The notes below the pieces were generated by a model. That model searched no databases. It saw only the letters and a program-made list of their open reading frames with translations, and had not been told where the DNA came from. Source: Oscillospiraceae bacterium (lineage in GTDB: Bacteria > Bacillota > Clostridia > Oscillospirales > UBA644). From it: DNA of 64,000 nt. The translations under genes were made by a program, and so were the position numbers. Within the stretch, counting starts at the first letter, position 1. Each line of letters begins with the position of its first letter. The stretch spans positions 62,001 through 126,000 of the forward strand of contig SVMT01000002.1 in the NCBI GenBank assembly GCA_015067305.1, read 5' to 3'. Positions 42,846 through 51,681 of the stretch are shown one piece after another.

Positions 42846-44318
42846 ATGAAAAAAATCATTATTTTAGTTTCGATTCTATTTGTACTATCAGTCAGTTCTC
42901 TATGCATTATTTCAGTAGCAATAGACAGCCAGAATGACACGATTGCTATAACTGAAAATGTTATTTTCGGAGATAAGTCTATAGCAAACGAAATAAAAGT
43001 CATAAGCAAAGCCACATATGATTCTCATCTGTTTTGGGAGACCGCATACACCATCAAAGAGGATCCAAAACCAATAACAAAATATACATTCTCCGCGTCT
43101 GAGGCACATTTTGTAAATTCCACAAAGCGCTATATGTTCCAGTTGGATACAGACATAAGATACGGTTGTGACTTTTCTATACCCGCAGAGGAACAAGAAG
43201 GTCTTGCTCGTGTATACAAAGAACTCTATGATTCTTGTGAAGTCGGAAACAGTGTCAGCAAAACTATATATCTCAAAGATATATATGAATACTACCCGAT
43301 AAGACTTCATATTGAGCTTCCATATGTAAATTGGAGCAACAACGATCCTGAAAATGTTTGGAACGATGAACCTGGTGGAGAAAAGTTTGTAATTAACAAA
43401 TTCAGAGAATTTTTCAAGATTCCCGTATTTGATGAACACGGCATTGAAATATCAATCAGAAAAGACAAAGACGGAGTAGGTGTAGGAATAGGATCAACAC
43501 CCTTCGGTGAAAACTTCGATTATTATCTTACCACAACAAGTGCTTACACAGAAGATACTGTATTTTTTACGTTAAATAATAAAACAAGAGGAAATACCTA
43601 TGCAGATTTCAGTCTTATTCCTGGAGGATACGGAATATACAGTTTTAACTACAAACCTGCACTCCTTAAAGCAAGTACAGGAATTGACGCATACTCACTT
43701 GCAAATGTTTACCCACTTGAACCAGAACTCAACGTCGAACACCTAAGTGTATCTGAAGACGGTAAATATCTTATAATGATCGGAAGCAAAAATGGCAATA
43801 CTTATTTTACGGTTATAGATACATTGACAATGACAAAACATAAAGAAATAGTTATTGAAAACAAAACCATCCATAATGTAAAGTATATTGCAGAAAAAAT
43901 GGCTCAAATTGCAAGCGGAGATTATTATTTAAGCGTAAATGAAAGATCTTCGGTCAAAGAATCTGAAAACTTCATGATGTTGGTCTTCTCTGAAGAATTT
44001 GCAATAATTGAAATAACTGAAAAAGGTGAATATGAACTTGCATTTACTGCAAAGCAACCCAATTATATAAGTGACGAATATCAATACATGGATATTACAG
44101 CGAAAATGGTATATGACGGTACAAAATTAGTAGTCGTAGACAGTCTGTATCCTGACGGTGCTTACGAACACTGTGGCTTCTATATGGCAATATATGATAA
44201 TACAGGTTTGATCTATTATGCAACATACAGTTCAAGTCTTGACATAAATGCTGATAATCATGATTTCAGTTACAACTGTTACCCTTTAACTGGGGCGTAT
44301 TCTATAATCATAGAATGA
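42846..44318 (+). CDS. Membrane-anchored or secreted protein of the YtrA/ABC operon
   Basis: A 490-residue protein with an N-terminal hydrophobic signal/anchor (IIILVSILFVLSVSSLCIISVA) followed by an extracellular beta-rich region with no known domain. A mid-region (~300-350) has alternating strands resembling beta-propeller blades (LSVSEDGKYLIMIGSKNGNTYFTVIDT). RBS AAGGAG. It is last in the GntR-permease-permease-ATPase operon, as similar large extracellular proteins are in other YtrA-controlled operons, so it may be the complex's surface component. Function unknown. Confidence 0.65.
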   Translation: MKKIIILVSILFVLSVSSLCIISVAIDSQNDTIAITENVIFGDKSIANEIKVISKATYDSHLFWETAYTIKEDPKPITKYTFSASEAHFVNSTKRYMFQLDTDIRYGCDFSIPAEEQEGLARVYKELYDSCEVGNSVSKTIYLKDIYEYYPIRLHIELPYVNWSNNDPENVWNDEPGGEKFVINKFREFFKIPVFDEHGIEISIRKDKDGVGVGIGSTPFGENFDYYLTTTSAYTEDTVFFTLNNKTRGNTYADFSLIPGGYGIYSFNYKPALLKASTGIDAYSLANVYPLEPELNVEHLSVSEDGKYLIMIGSKNGNTYFTVIDTLTMTKHKEIVIENKTIHNVKYIAEKMAQIASGDYYLSVNERSSVKESENFMMLVFSEEFAIIEITEKGEYELAFTAKQPNYISDEYQYMDITAKMVYDGTKLVVVDSLYPDGAYEHCGFYMAIYDNTGLIYYATYSSSLDINADNHDFSYNCYPLTGAYSIIIE

Positions 44319-44333
44319 TCAATAAAACAAACT

Positions 44334-44377
44334 ACTCCCGAATGATGCCTTTATCACTCGGGAGTTATATTTTTTTG
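44334..44377. terminator. Terminator between convergent genes
   Basis: ACTCCCGA pairs with TCGGGAGT, followed by a T-rich tract (TATATTTTTTT). Confidence 0.88.
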
Positions 44378-44380
44378 TAA

Positions 44381-44992
44381 TTATTTCTTTTCGGAAGGAT
44401 TTTTACCCATAATTTTATCTGTAAGTTTAGGAATAAAAGATATCTTTTTATAACCGAACACATATCCTACTCCGGAACAAACAGCGGCTATTATATACAC
44501 AGCACACAAGATCAATGTCATATAAAGTGCCAAAGTGGGGTCTGCACCTTCAGTATCTACTGTAGTTGTAGAAATACCACCCGTCAAAGGAACTGTGAGG
44601 TATATTCCGGCCCAAACAAAAATCAGTTTAAGTATATTCAATACCCCCATAACAGAATTCTGCACATCCATAAAAACATAAGAAATTACAAAAATTGCTA
44701 TGATCGGAATAACGACAATAGCCGCAGATAAATAACCCTTATATAACATCTCCGTTGCCTGACCGATAGCAACTCTGTTATTATCTCTTCCACCTTCGAC
44801 CCATGAGGTGTAAGTAAAGAAATACAGAAGCATAAATAAATAAATCAAGCCGAAAATGACGGCAACTACAGGATTGATCTCACCGTTTGAGGATGCAATC
44901 ATACCAAGGGTTATGACAGCCATGAACGACAACATGCAAACCAACACTGTGCGAAGTAAAAGACTGAGAGATAATTTTAATACACTTTTCAT
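44381..44992 (-). CDS. Uncharacterised membrane protein
   Basis: A 203-residue protein with five or six membrane helices and short loops, ending in a Lys/Glu tail. It has no motif I recognise. Single-gene unit with a TTGACA-17-TAAAAT promoter and a leader of ~50 nt that can form a CCCGA/TCGGG hairpin over the region before the RBS (AAAGG). This leader hairpin could affect translation, but the evidence is weak. Confidence 0.7.
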   Translation of the reverse strand: MKSVLKLSLSLLLRTVLVCMLSFMAVITLGMIASSNGEINPVVAVIFGLIYLFMLLYFFTYTSWVEGGRDNNRVAIGQATEMLYKGYLSAAIVVIPIIAIFVISYVFMDVQNSVMGVLNILKLIFVWAGIYLTVPLTGGISTTTVDTEGADPTLALYMTLILCAVYIIAAVCSGVGYVFGYKKISFIPKLTDKIMGKNPSEKK

Positions 44993-45051
44993 TTTTAATT
45001 TATCCTTTCACCCGATTTAAATTTTAAAACAGTCGGGCTTAACTATAACTA

Positions 45052-45080
45052 ATTTTACCATATATCGAGGTCAATGTCAA
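45052..45080 (-). promoter_or_regulatory. Promoter of the 44381-44992 gene
   Basis: Minus strand TTGACA-17-TAAAAT. Confidence 0.7.
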
Positions 45081-45131
45081 CTTCAAAATTGAAAATAACG
45101 GAAATTGCCACAAAATATTTGCCTTTCAGTA

Positions 45132-45160
45132 TTGAAAACCGTCGCTGAATATGGTATAAT
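45132..45160 (+). promoter_or_regulatory. metG promoter
   Basis: TTGAAA-17-TATAAT, about 50 bp before the metG start. The leader is too short for a T-box. Confidence 0.8.
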
Positions 45161-45210
45161 ATATTGATTAAACATCTCTTACTATTATTTATGAAGAAAG
45201 GAAGATACAA

Positions 45211-47133
45211 ATGAAAGAGAAATTTTATATCACAACAGCCATCGCGTACACTTCAAAGAAGCCACATATAGGTAACTCATACGAAGTAGTTCTCACCGAT
45301 GCAATAGCGAGGTTCAAGCGAATGCAAGGATACGATGTTTTCTTCCTTACAGGAACAGATGAACACGGTCAGAAAATAGAAGAAATTGCAAAAGAATCAG
45401 GTGTTACACCAAAAGAACACGTTGATATGGTTGCAGGTCAGATTAAAGACATCTGCGACACACTTAATACGACTTATGATAAATTTATCAGAACAACAGA
45501 TGCAGATCATGAAAAAGTTGTTCAGAAGATATTTAACAAGCTTTATGAACAGGGTGATATTTACAAGAGTGAATATGAAGGTTGGTACTGCACTCCTTGT
45601 GAAAGCTTCTGGACTGAAACTCAGCTTATTGACGGAAAATGCCCCGATTGTGGAAGAGAAGTTAAAAAAACAAAGGAAGAAGCTTATTTTTTAAAGCTTT
45701 CCAAATATCAGAAACAGCTTGAAGAGTATATCGAATCTCAACCTGATTTCATATTCCCTGAAGGCAGAAAAAAGGAAATGATAAACAACTTTATCAAGCC
45801 CGGCATTCAGGATCTTTGCGTTTCAAGAACATCTTTCAAATGGGGCGTTCCCGTTACATTTGATGAAAAACATGTAATATACGTTTGGATCGATGCACTT
45901 TCAAACTATATTACAGCAATAGGTTATGACCCCGACGGTTCAAGTAACCTTTATAAAAAATATTGGCCTGCTGATGTTCACGTTATCGGTAAAGATATTC
46001 TCAGGTTCCATACAATTTATTGGCCCATTATGCTTATGGCTCTCGGTGAACCTCTTCCCAAGAAAGTATTCGGTCATCCTTGGCTTCTTTCAGGTGCAGA
46101 TAAAATGTCAAAATCAAGAGGTAATGTTATCTATGCAGATGATTTGGCAAAACAGTTTGGCGTTGATGCTGTAAGATATTATCTTCTTTCTGAAATGCCT
46201 TATACAGCAGACGGTTCAATTACATACGAATCCATGATTGAAAAATACAACAGCGATCTTGCAAATACTATAGGCAACCTTGTAAACAGAACCGTCACAA
46301 TGGTCAACAAATACTTTGACGGAACACTTCCCTGCTGTAACTGCAACGAAGAACTTGACAACGAACTCATAGACCTCGCTTCCAATACTTACAAAAAACT
46401 TGAAAGTCTAATGGATGAATTCAGAATCAGCGATGCCCTTGATACAATTCTCAACATTGCAAAAAGATGTAATAAATACATTGACGAAACAGCTCCCTGG
46501 GTTCTCGCAAAAGACGAAGAAAAGAAAGGCAGACTTTCGACAGCTCTTTACAATCTTATTGAAAGTATCAGAATCATGGCTATCCTTATCAAGCCATTCA
46601 TACCAACAACAGCTGATGAGATCATGAAGCAGATCAACTGCGATATTACAGATTACGAAAGCGTAAAAACATTCGGTGCATACAAGCTCGGTACCAAAGT
46701 TGGTACAGCGACACCTCTCTTCAACAGAATAGATGCTGAAAAGTTCCTCAAAGAACTTGAAGAATCCATGCCTAAACCGGAACCAGAAAAACCTGCTGAA
46801 CCCGAACTTCCTGAAGTAGAAATTGATCATTTCGGAGCACTTGATTTGAGAGTTGCTAAAATTCTTGCTTGTGAAAAAGTAGAAAAAAGTGATAAACTCC
46901 TCAAACTTCAGGTAGATATTGGTTCTGAAAAAAGACAGATAGTCTCCGGAATTGCAAAAGATTATACTCCCGATGATCTCGTGGGCAAGAAAGTAATAAT
47001 CATCAAGAACCTTAAACCTGCAAAGATCCGCGGCGTTGAAAGCAAAGGTATGCTTCTTGCATCATCAGGAAAAGACAAGATAAATGTGATTTTCGCACCC
47101 GAAAACGCTGAACCCGGTGAAAAAGTCAGATAA
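45211..47133 (+). CDS. metG: Methionyl-tRNA synthetase
   Basis: A 640-residue enzyme that charges tRNA-Met and initiator tRNA. Seen: HIGH variant KPHIGNSYE near the N-terminus, a zinc knuckle (CTPCESFW...CPDCG), KMSKSRG for ATP binding, an anticodon-binding helical domain, and a C-terminal EMAP/tRNA-binding domain (DLRVAKILACEKVEKSDKLLKLQVDIG) as in dimeric MetRS. Full length. RBS AAAGGAAG. Confidence 0.97.
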   Translation: MKEKFYITTAIAYTSKKPHIGNSYEVVLTDAIARFKRMQGYDVFFLTGTDEHGQKIEEIAKESGVTPKEHVDMVAGQIKDICDTLNTTYDKFIRTTDADHEKVVQKIFNKLYEQGDIYKSEYEGWYCTPCESFWTETQLIDGKCPDCGREVKKTKEEAYFLKLSKYQKQLEEYIESQPDFIFPEGRKKEMINNFIKPGIQDLCVSRTSFKWGVPVTFDEKHVIYVWIDALSNYITAIGYDPDGSSNLYKKYWPADVHVIGKDILRFHTIYWPIMLMALGEPLPKKVFGHPWLLSGADKMSKSRGNVIYADDLAKQFGVDAVRYYLLSEMPYTADGSITYESMIEKYNSDLANTIGNLVNRTVTMVNKYFDGTLPCCNCNEELDNELIDLASNTYKKLESLMDEFRISDALDTILNIAKRCNKYIDETAPWVLAKDEEKKGRLSTALYNLIESIRIMAILIKPFIPTTADEIMKQINCDITDYESVKTFGAYKLGTKVGTATPLFNRIDAEKFLKELEESMPKPEPEKPAEPELPEVEIDHFGALDLRVAKILACEKVEKSDKLLKLQVDIGSEKRQIVSGIAKDYTPDDLVGKKVIIIKNLKPAKIRGVESKGMLLASSGKDKINVIFAPENAEPGEKVR

Positions 47134-47170
47134 ATCAAAGAATTCAAGCATATAATTAACCGTAGAATAT

Positions 47171-47195
47171 GGGGAGTTATTAAATTAAACTCCCC
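47171..47195 (+). terminator. Hairpin after metG
   Basis: GGGGAGTT pairs with AACTCCCC. Only a weak T-tract follows (TCTTA), so read-through into the next gene is likely. Confidence 0.6.
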
Positions 47196-47213
47196 TCTTA
47201 CGGAGTGAATTTT

Positions 47214-48389
47214 TTGAGAAAGTATATATTTATGCTTATTGCAGTTGCAGGTCTTGTTGGACTTGTGGCGTCACCGCTTGAATCACTTAACGCCTCAGCT
47301 GAAGCTTTGGATCTGTGTATCAATATGATAATCCCAACATTGTTCCCTTTCTTTGTTTTTTCGTCATTGGCTGTATCATTGGGATTGGCTGATATCTTAG
47401 GAAAGATTTTCGGCCAAATAATGAGACCTGTTTTCAATGTAAACGGAACATGTTCTGCGGCTTTTATATTAGGTCTGATATCGGGATTCCCTGTAGGAGC
47501 TAAAACTGCAATATCTTTATACGAAAACAATTTATGCACAAAAACTGAGGCTGAAAGAATACTCTCATTCAGCAACAATGCAGGACCCGCATTTGTTTTA
47601 GGAACTGTTGGAATAGGAATATGGAACAGCAATTCAGTGGGTTGGACTCTCTGGCTCACGCAAATTATAGCTTCAATAGCTGTTGGATTCATATTTGGAA
47701 AAATATGGAAGAAGCAGGACAAGGATCGTGAGAATGTCATTGCTGTTAAAAATTCAAGAGTCGTTAAATTTTTACCTGCAATCACGGACGCTGTAAAAAA
47801 TTCAGCCATGAACCTGATATACATTTCTTCGTTTATTGTATTCTTTGCAATAATAATACGTTTGTTAACAGTATCAGGAATCATTCCTCTTGCGGCAAAG
47901 ATATTGAATTCGATATTACCCATTAAAGGCTTAACGGTAAATGACTATGAAAATATAATATCAGGGATTTTCGAATTTACGACAGGGATAAGACGGATAG
48001 GAAACACCGCACCTTATTCACAAAGTCTGACTTTAACAGCTGCTATTCTTGGCTGGGCAGGACTTTCAGTACATTGCCAGGTACTATCTTTTATATATGA
48101 AAGCGGTCTTAGCCCTATACCTTATATTGCGGGAAAAGGTTTACAAACGTTTTTTTCAGCAATAATAGTATTTGTTATTTCAAAATATATACCTCTGGAA
48201 GAAAGCATATCAACCTTTGTAAGTTACACAAATACTATAAACCAAAGCAAAGTAAATATTTTACATATAACCTCAATTTCGGCTATCATAGCCGTATTAC
48301 TAACGATCATAATTTTTTTCATTCACATACAAAAAGGGAGAAAAATGAAAACTTCGGTCTTCATTTTAAAAAGAAAGGATAGACGATAA
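47214..48389 (+). CDS. YlbJ-like sporulation/nucleoside-recognition-domain membrane protein
   Basis: A 391-residue protein with about eight to ten membrane helices. The segments NMIIPTLFPFFVFSSLAVSLG, GFPVGAKTAISLYEN and LSFSNNAGPAFVLGTVG are typical of YlbJ, an integral membrane protein of the mother cell needed for spore formation, and its relatives with gate domains. A TTG at 47214, eight bases after GGAG, is the preferred start; the GTG at 47205 lies in the RBS. It is 2 bp from pyrB, so both are co-transcribed. Confidence 0.8.
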   Translation: MRKYIFMLIAVAGLVGLVASPLESLNASAEALDLCINMIIPTLFPFFVFSSLAVSLGLADILGKIFGQIMRPVFNVNGTCSAAFILGLISGFPVGAKTAISLYENNLCTKTEAERILSFSNNAGPAFVLGTVGIGIWNSNSVGWTLWLTQIIASIAVGFIFGKIWKKQDKDRENVIAVKNSRVVKFLPAITDAVKNSAMNLIYISSFIVFFAIIIRLLTVSGIIPLAAKILNSILPIKGLTVNDYENIISGIFEFTTGIRRIGNTAPYSQSLTLTAAILGWAGLSVHCQVLSFIYESGLSPIPYIAGKGLQTFFSAIIVFVISKYIPLEESISTFVSYTNTINQSKVNILHITSISAIIAVLLTIIIFFIHIQKGRKMKTSVFILKRKDRR

Positions 48390-48391
48390 AT

Positions 48392-49477
48392 ATGTCACTC
48401 AAACACCTTGTAGACTTTAACGACATCACAACAGATGAATGGTTCGGACTGCAAAAGCTTGCAACAGAGATAAAAAGCAGACCGGCAGATTTCGCAGATT
48501 ATTGCAAAGGAAAGCTTCTCGCAACCCTTTTCTATGAACCATCAACAAGAACAATGCTGTCTTTCCAGACCGCAATGTACAGACTCGGAGGTTCTGTAAT
48601 CGGATTTGATAACCCGGGGAACTCGTCCGTTGCAAAAGGTGAAAACCTTAAAGATACAATTACTATCATTTCTTCTTATGCGGACATAATTGCTATGCGT
48701 CATCCCAAAGAAGGTGCAGCTCTTGCTGCGTCTTTATACACGGACAAGCCTTTTATCAATGCAGGTGACGGAGGCCATTTCCACCCAACTCAGACCCTCA
48801 CTGACCTTTTTACAATCACAGAAGACAAAGGCAGAATATCAGGTCTTTCCATAGGTCTTTGCGGCGACCTGAAACACGGCAGAACCGTACATTCACTTCT
48901 CAGAGCTCTTTGCATGTTCGGTCAAAACACATTCTATTTGGTTTCAACTTTATCTCTTAAACTCCCACAATATATCATTGATACTCTTAAACAGAACGGA
49001 AATACTGTATATGAGGTATCAAGCCTTGAAGAATGTATCGACAAACTTGATATACTTTATATGACAAGAATACAGAAAGAAAGATTTGCTTCTGAAGAAC
49101 AGTATAGACAGCAAAGCGGGCAATATATTCTTGATACAGAAAAAATGGCAATGGCAAGAAAAGACCTTTCAGTTCTTCATCCGCTGCCAAGAGTTGACGA
49201 GATCACAGAAAGTGTAGACTTTGATCCGAGAGCTCTGTATTTCAAACAGGCTAAAAACGGAATGTTCATCAGAATGGCACTTATTATAAAAATGCTTGAA
49301 AATGACTGCGACCGTACAGCTGATATATACAATCTCATGGATGTTTCCAAAACTCATGTTTGCCCGAATCCTGCATGTATAACAAGAACAGAAAACTATT
49401 TGCCAGCTCTCACAAATGATATTAAAGGTCCTAGACCAGGTCAGAGCTGTAAATATTGCGATTTCAGAATAAACTAA
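48392..49477 (+). CDS. pyrB: Aspartate carbamoyltransferase fused to a PyrI-like zinc domain
   Basis: A 361-residue protein. Residues ~1-305 are a full catalytic chain with the carbamoyl-phosphate motif FYEPSTRTMLSFQ, HPTQTLTD and HPLPRVDEI, catalysing the first committed pyrimidine step. Residues ~320-361 add four Cys (324, 329, 353, 356: CX4C...CX2C). Spacing of 5, 24 and 3 is identical to the zinc site of E. coli PyrI (109, 114, 138, 141), including VCPNPACI and CKYC. The nucleotide-binding half of PyrI is absent. The tail could replace the regulatory chain's zinc contact with the catalytic trimer. No separate pyrI is seen. Confidence 0.9.
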   Translation: MSLKHLVDFNDITTDEWFGLQKLATEIKSRPADFADYCKGKLLATLFYEPSTRTMLSFQTAMYRLGGSVIGFDNPGNSSVAKGENLKDTITIISSYADIIAMRHPKEGAALAASLYTDKPFINAGDGGHFHPTQTLTDLFTITEDKGRISGLSIGLCGDLKHGRTVHSLLRALCMFGQNTFYLVSTLSLKLPQYIIDTLKQNGNTVYEVSSLEECIDKLDILYMTRIQKERFASEEQYRQQSGQYILDTEKMAMARKDLSVLHPLPRVDEITESVDFDPRALYFKQAKNGMFIRMALIIKMLENDCDRTADIYNLMDVSKTHVCPNPACITRTENYLPALTNDIKGPRPGQSCKYCDFRIN

Positions 49478-49514
49478 ATTTCTCATATTGATATAATCAG
49501 AAAGAGGTCCGTAG

Positions 49515-51659
49515 ATGGAAGAAAACAAAGAGTTTCTTAAAGAAAAAAGATACTTAAACAAGGTTCTCAAACGAATAAAGCAACTAACAAAAGAATACGA
49601 AGAATCATCAGCGGAACTTGGCAGATATATTCGAGAAGAAAGAAGCCGTATGTGGGAAGACTTCAAACGTGCGGAACTTTCTGCCGAACAGATGGTAGAT
49701 CTTACACAGATCACAATGACGGAAGAAACTGATGTAAACAGATACTACGATTTTCAACGAAGAATTGAGAATATGAAAAAAATGGTAGTCTCTCCATATT
49801 TTGCACGTCTTGATTTCCGTGAAGAAGGCTTTAACGAAGATGAAACTATCTATATCGGTTACCTTTCATTACTTGACGGTTCAGATGTCCTTATTTGCGA
49901 CTGGAGAGCCGACATTTGCTCAATGTATTATGACTCTCCGTTAGGAAAAACCTTCTATACCTCTCAGGATGGCAAGTTCAATGTTGAACTTCTTTTAAGA
50001 CGACAGTTCAAGATCGTTGACGGTAAAATGGAATATATGTTTGACAGCGACATTGCTATTGAAGACAGTATTCTTAAAGAAGAACTCGGAAAAACTGCTG
50101 ACCTCAAACTTAAAACGATCATCACAACTATCCAAAAAGAACAGAATGCAATTATCAGAGATATTTCCGCAGATCTTCTTCTTGTTCAAGGTGTTGCTGG
50201 AAGCGGAAAAACTTCCGTTGCTCTCCACAGGCTTGCGTATCTGCTTTACAAATACAGAAAATCAGTTACATCGGATAATATCGTGATATTCTCCCCCAAC
50301 GAAGTTTTCTCTTCTTATATCAGCGAAGTATTACCTAATTTGGGTGAAAAGAAAGTTCTTGAAACAGACTTTCATTCATTTCTTAAACCTTTCCTGTATG
50401 AAAAGCAATACGAAGATATCGTAGAACAGAATGAAAGCCTTATAAATGACCCTCAAAGGCTTGATTCAATGAAGAAAAAGGGATCTGAAGACTTTGCACT
50501 TTTTCTGAAAAAGTATTTTGCAGCACATTCCGGTCAGTTGGATTTCAGAGATATTTCTCTCGCAGGAAGAGTTGTGATGACTGCTGAAGAGCTTAAATAT
50601 GAATTCACTGAACTGTATAAAAACTACACTACAGAAATCAGATTAGGCAAGATCTCAAGTAAACTTCTGGAACACGTAGAGAATGACGACAATATAAAAC
50701 TCATTATACTTGCAAGCTTTGAAAGAGAGTTTAAGCTTAAAGCTCTTCAAAATGCAAATGAATACACACAAGAAGAACTTGACCTTGAAAAGAAGCAGTT
50801 CTGGATGGACGCTACAAGACGGCTTGAAATGGAACTGAGAGAAAGGCTTTCTGTAAATGTCTATAAAATGTACCTTGCAGCACTTAAAGAATTTGATCCA
50901 AATGAATTCAAAAAGACTGCTGCAAATTACGAAAACGGAAAGCTTTTGTTTGAAGATATGCTCTGCATTGCTTATCTCAAACTACTTTCAGGACAAATCC
51001 CTGCACAAAACAAACTCAGTTATGTAGTTGTGGACGAGGCACAAGATTATCCACCAATGCTTTTCTACGTATTGGCATTGCTCTGTAAAAATGCAAAATT
51101 TACAATTCTCGGGGATATAAACCAGGCTATGACTCCCCACCTAAATTCAATCAAAGATATCGAACACATTTTTGATGGCGTAGTTAAGACAAAAAAAGTC
51201 TTTGACCTCAGAAAAAGCTACCGCTCAACTGTTGAAATAAATCAATTTCTTAACAGATTCAAACAGACGGACGGAAATGTTGAATTTCTTGACAGGCATG
51301 GTGCTGAACCTGAAATCAAAAAGACAAACGATTTAGCAAAAGATATTACAAAAGAAATAGAAAAACTTAAAGCAGACGGTTTTGATTCAAACGCGGTGAT
51401 ATGCAGAGATATGGCTCATGCGGAAATTCTTTATAAAGAGCTTAAAATGCATATCCCGACAATAATCAAAGTTGACCAGGATACAATAGTCAGAGGCGGA
51501 CAGAACGTAATCATTCCCATTTACCTGACAAAAGGACTTGAATTCGACGGTGTCATCATACCTGACATTACAATGTTTGATGGACACCCCGATGAAAAAG
51601 GAATGCAATACGTAGCCTGCTCAAGAGCTTTGCACAGACTTACAGTTTTTGAAGAATAG
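49515..51659 (+). CDS. helD: HelD-like RNA polymerase recycling factor (superfamily I helicase fold)
   Basis: A 714-residue UvrD-like ATPase. An N-terminal coiled coil (~1-60), which in HelD enters RNA polymerase's secondary channel, is followed by ATPase domain 1 with Walker A GVAGSGKTSVA (~225-235) and Walker B VVDEAQDYPP, and a later LTKGLEFDGV motif V. It lacks the double extended nuclease domains of AddA. HelD frees stalled polymerase from DNA and can confer rifamycin tolerance in some Gram-positive bacteria. RBS AAGAGG. Confidence 0.85.
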   Translation: MEENKEFLKEKRYLNKVLKRIKQLTKEYEESSAELGRYIREERSRMWEDFKRAELSAEQMVDLTQITMTEETDVNRYYDFQRRIENMKKMVVSPYFARLDFREEGFNEDETIYIGYLSLLDGSDVLICDWRADICSMYYDSPLGKTFYTSQDGKFNVELLLRRQFKIVDGKMEYMFDSDIAIEDSILKEELGKTADLKLKTIITTIQKEQNAIIRDISADLLLVQGVAGSGKTSVALHRLAYLLYKYRKSVTSDNIVIFSPNEVFSSYISEVLPNLGEKKVLETDFHSFLKPFLYEKQYEDIVEQNESLINDPQRLDSMKKKGSEDFALFLKKYFAAHSGQLDFRDISLAGRVVMTAEELKYEFTELYKNYTTEIRLGKISSKLLEHVENDDNIKLIILASFEREFKLKALQNANEYTQEELDLEKKQFWMDATRRLEMELRERLSVNVYKMYLAALKEFDPNEFKKTAANYENGKLLFEDMLCIAYLKLLSGQIPAQNKLSYVVVDEAQDYPPMLFYVLALLCKNAKFTILGDINQAMTPHLNSIKDIEHIFDGVVKTKKVFDLRKSYRSTVEINQFLNRFKQTDGNVEFLDRHGAEPEIKKTNDLAKDITKEIEKLKADGFDSNAVICRDMAHAEILYKELKMHIPTIIKVDQDTIVRGGQNVIIPIYLTKGLEFDGVIIPDITMFDGHPDEKGMQYVACSRALHRLTVFEE

Positions 51660-51681
51660 ATAAATTGGAGGCAATTCAATA

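Noticed and set aside
45161-45210. T-box leader for metG
   Set aside because: Only about 50 nt separate the promoter from the start codon, too short for a T-box.
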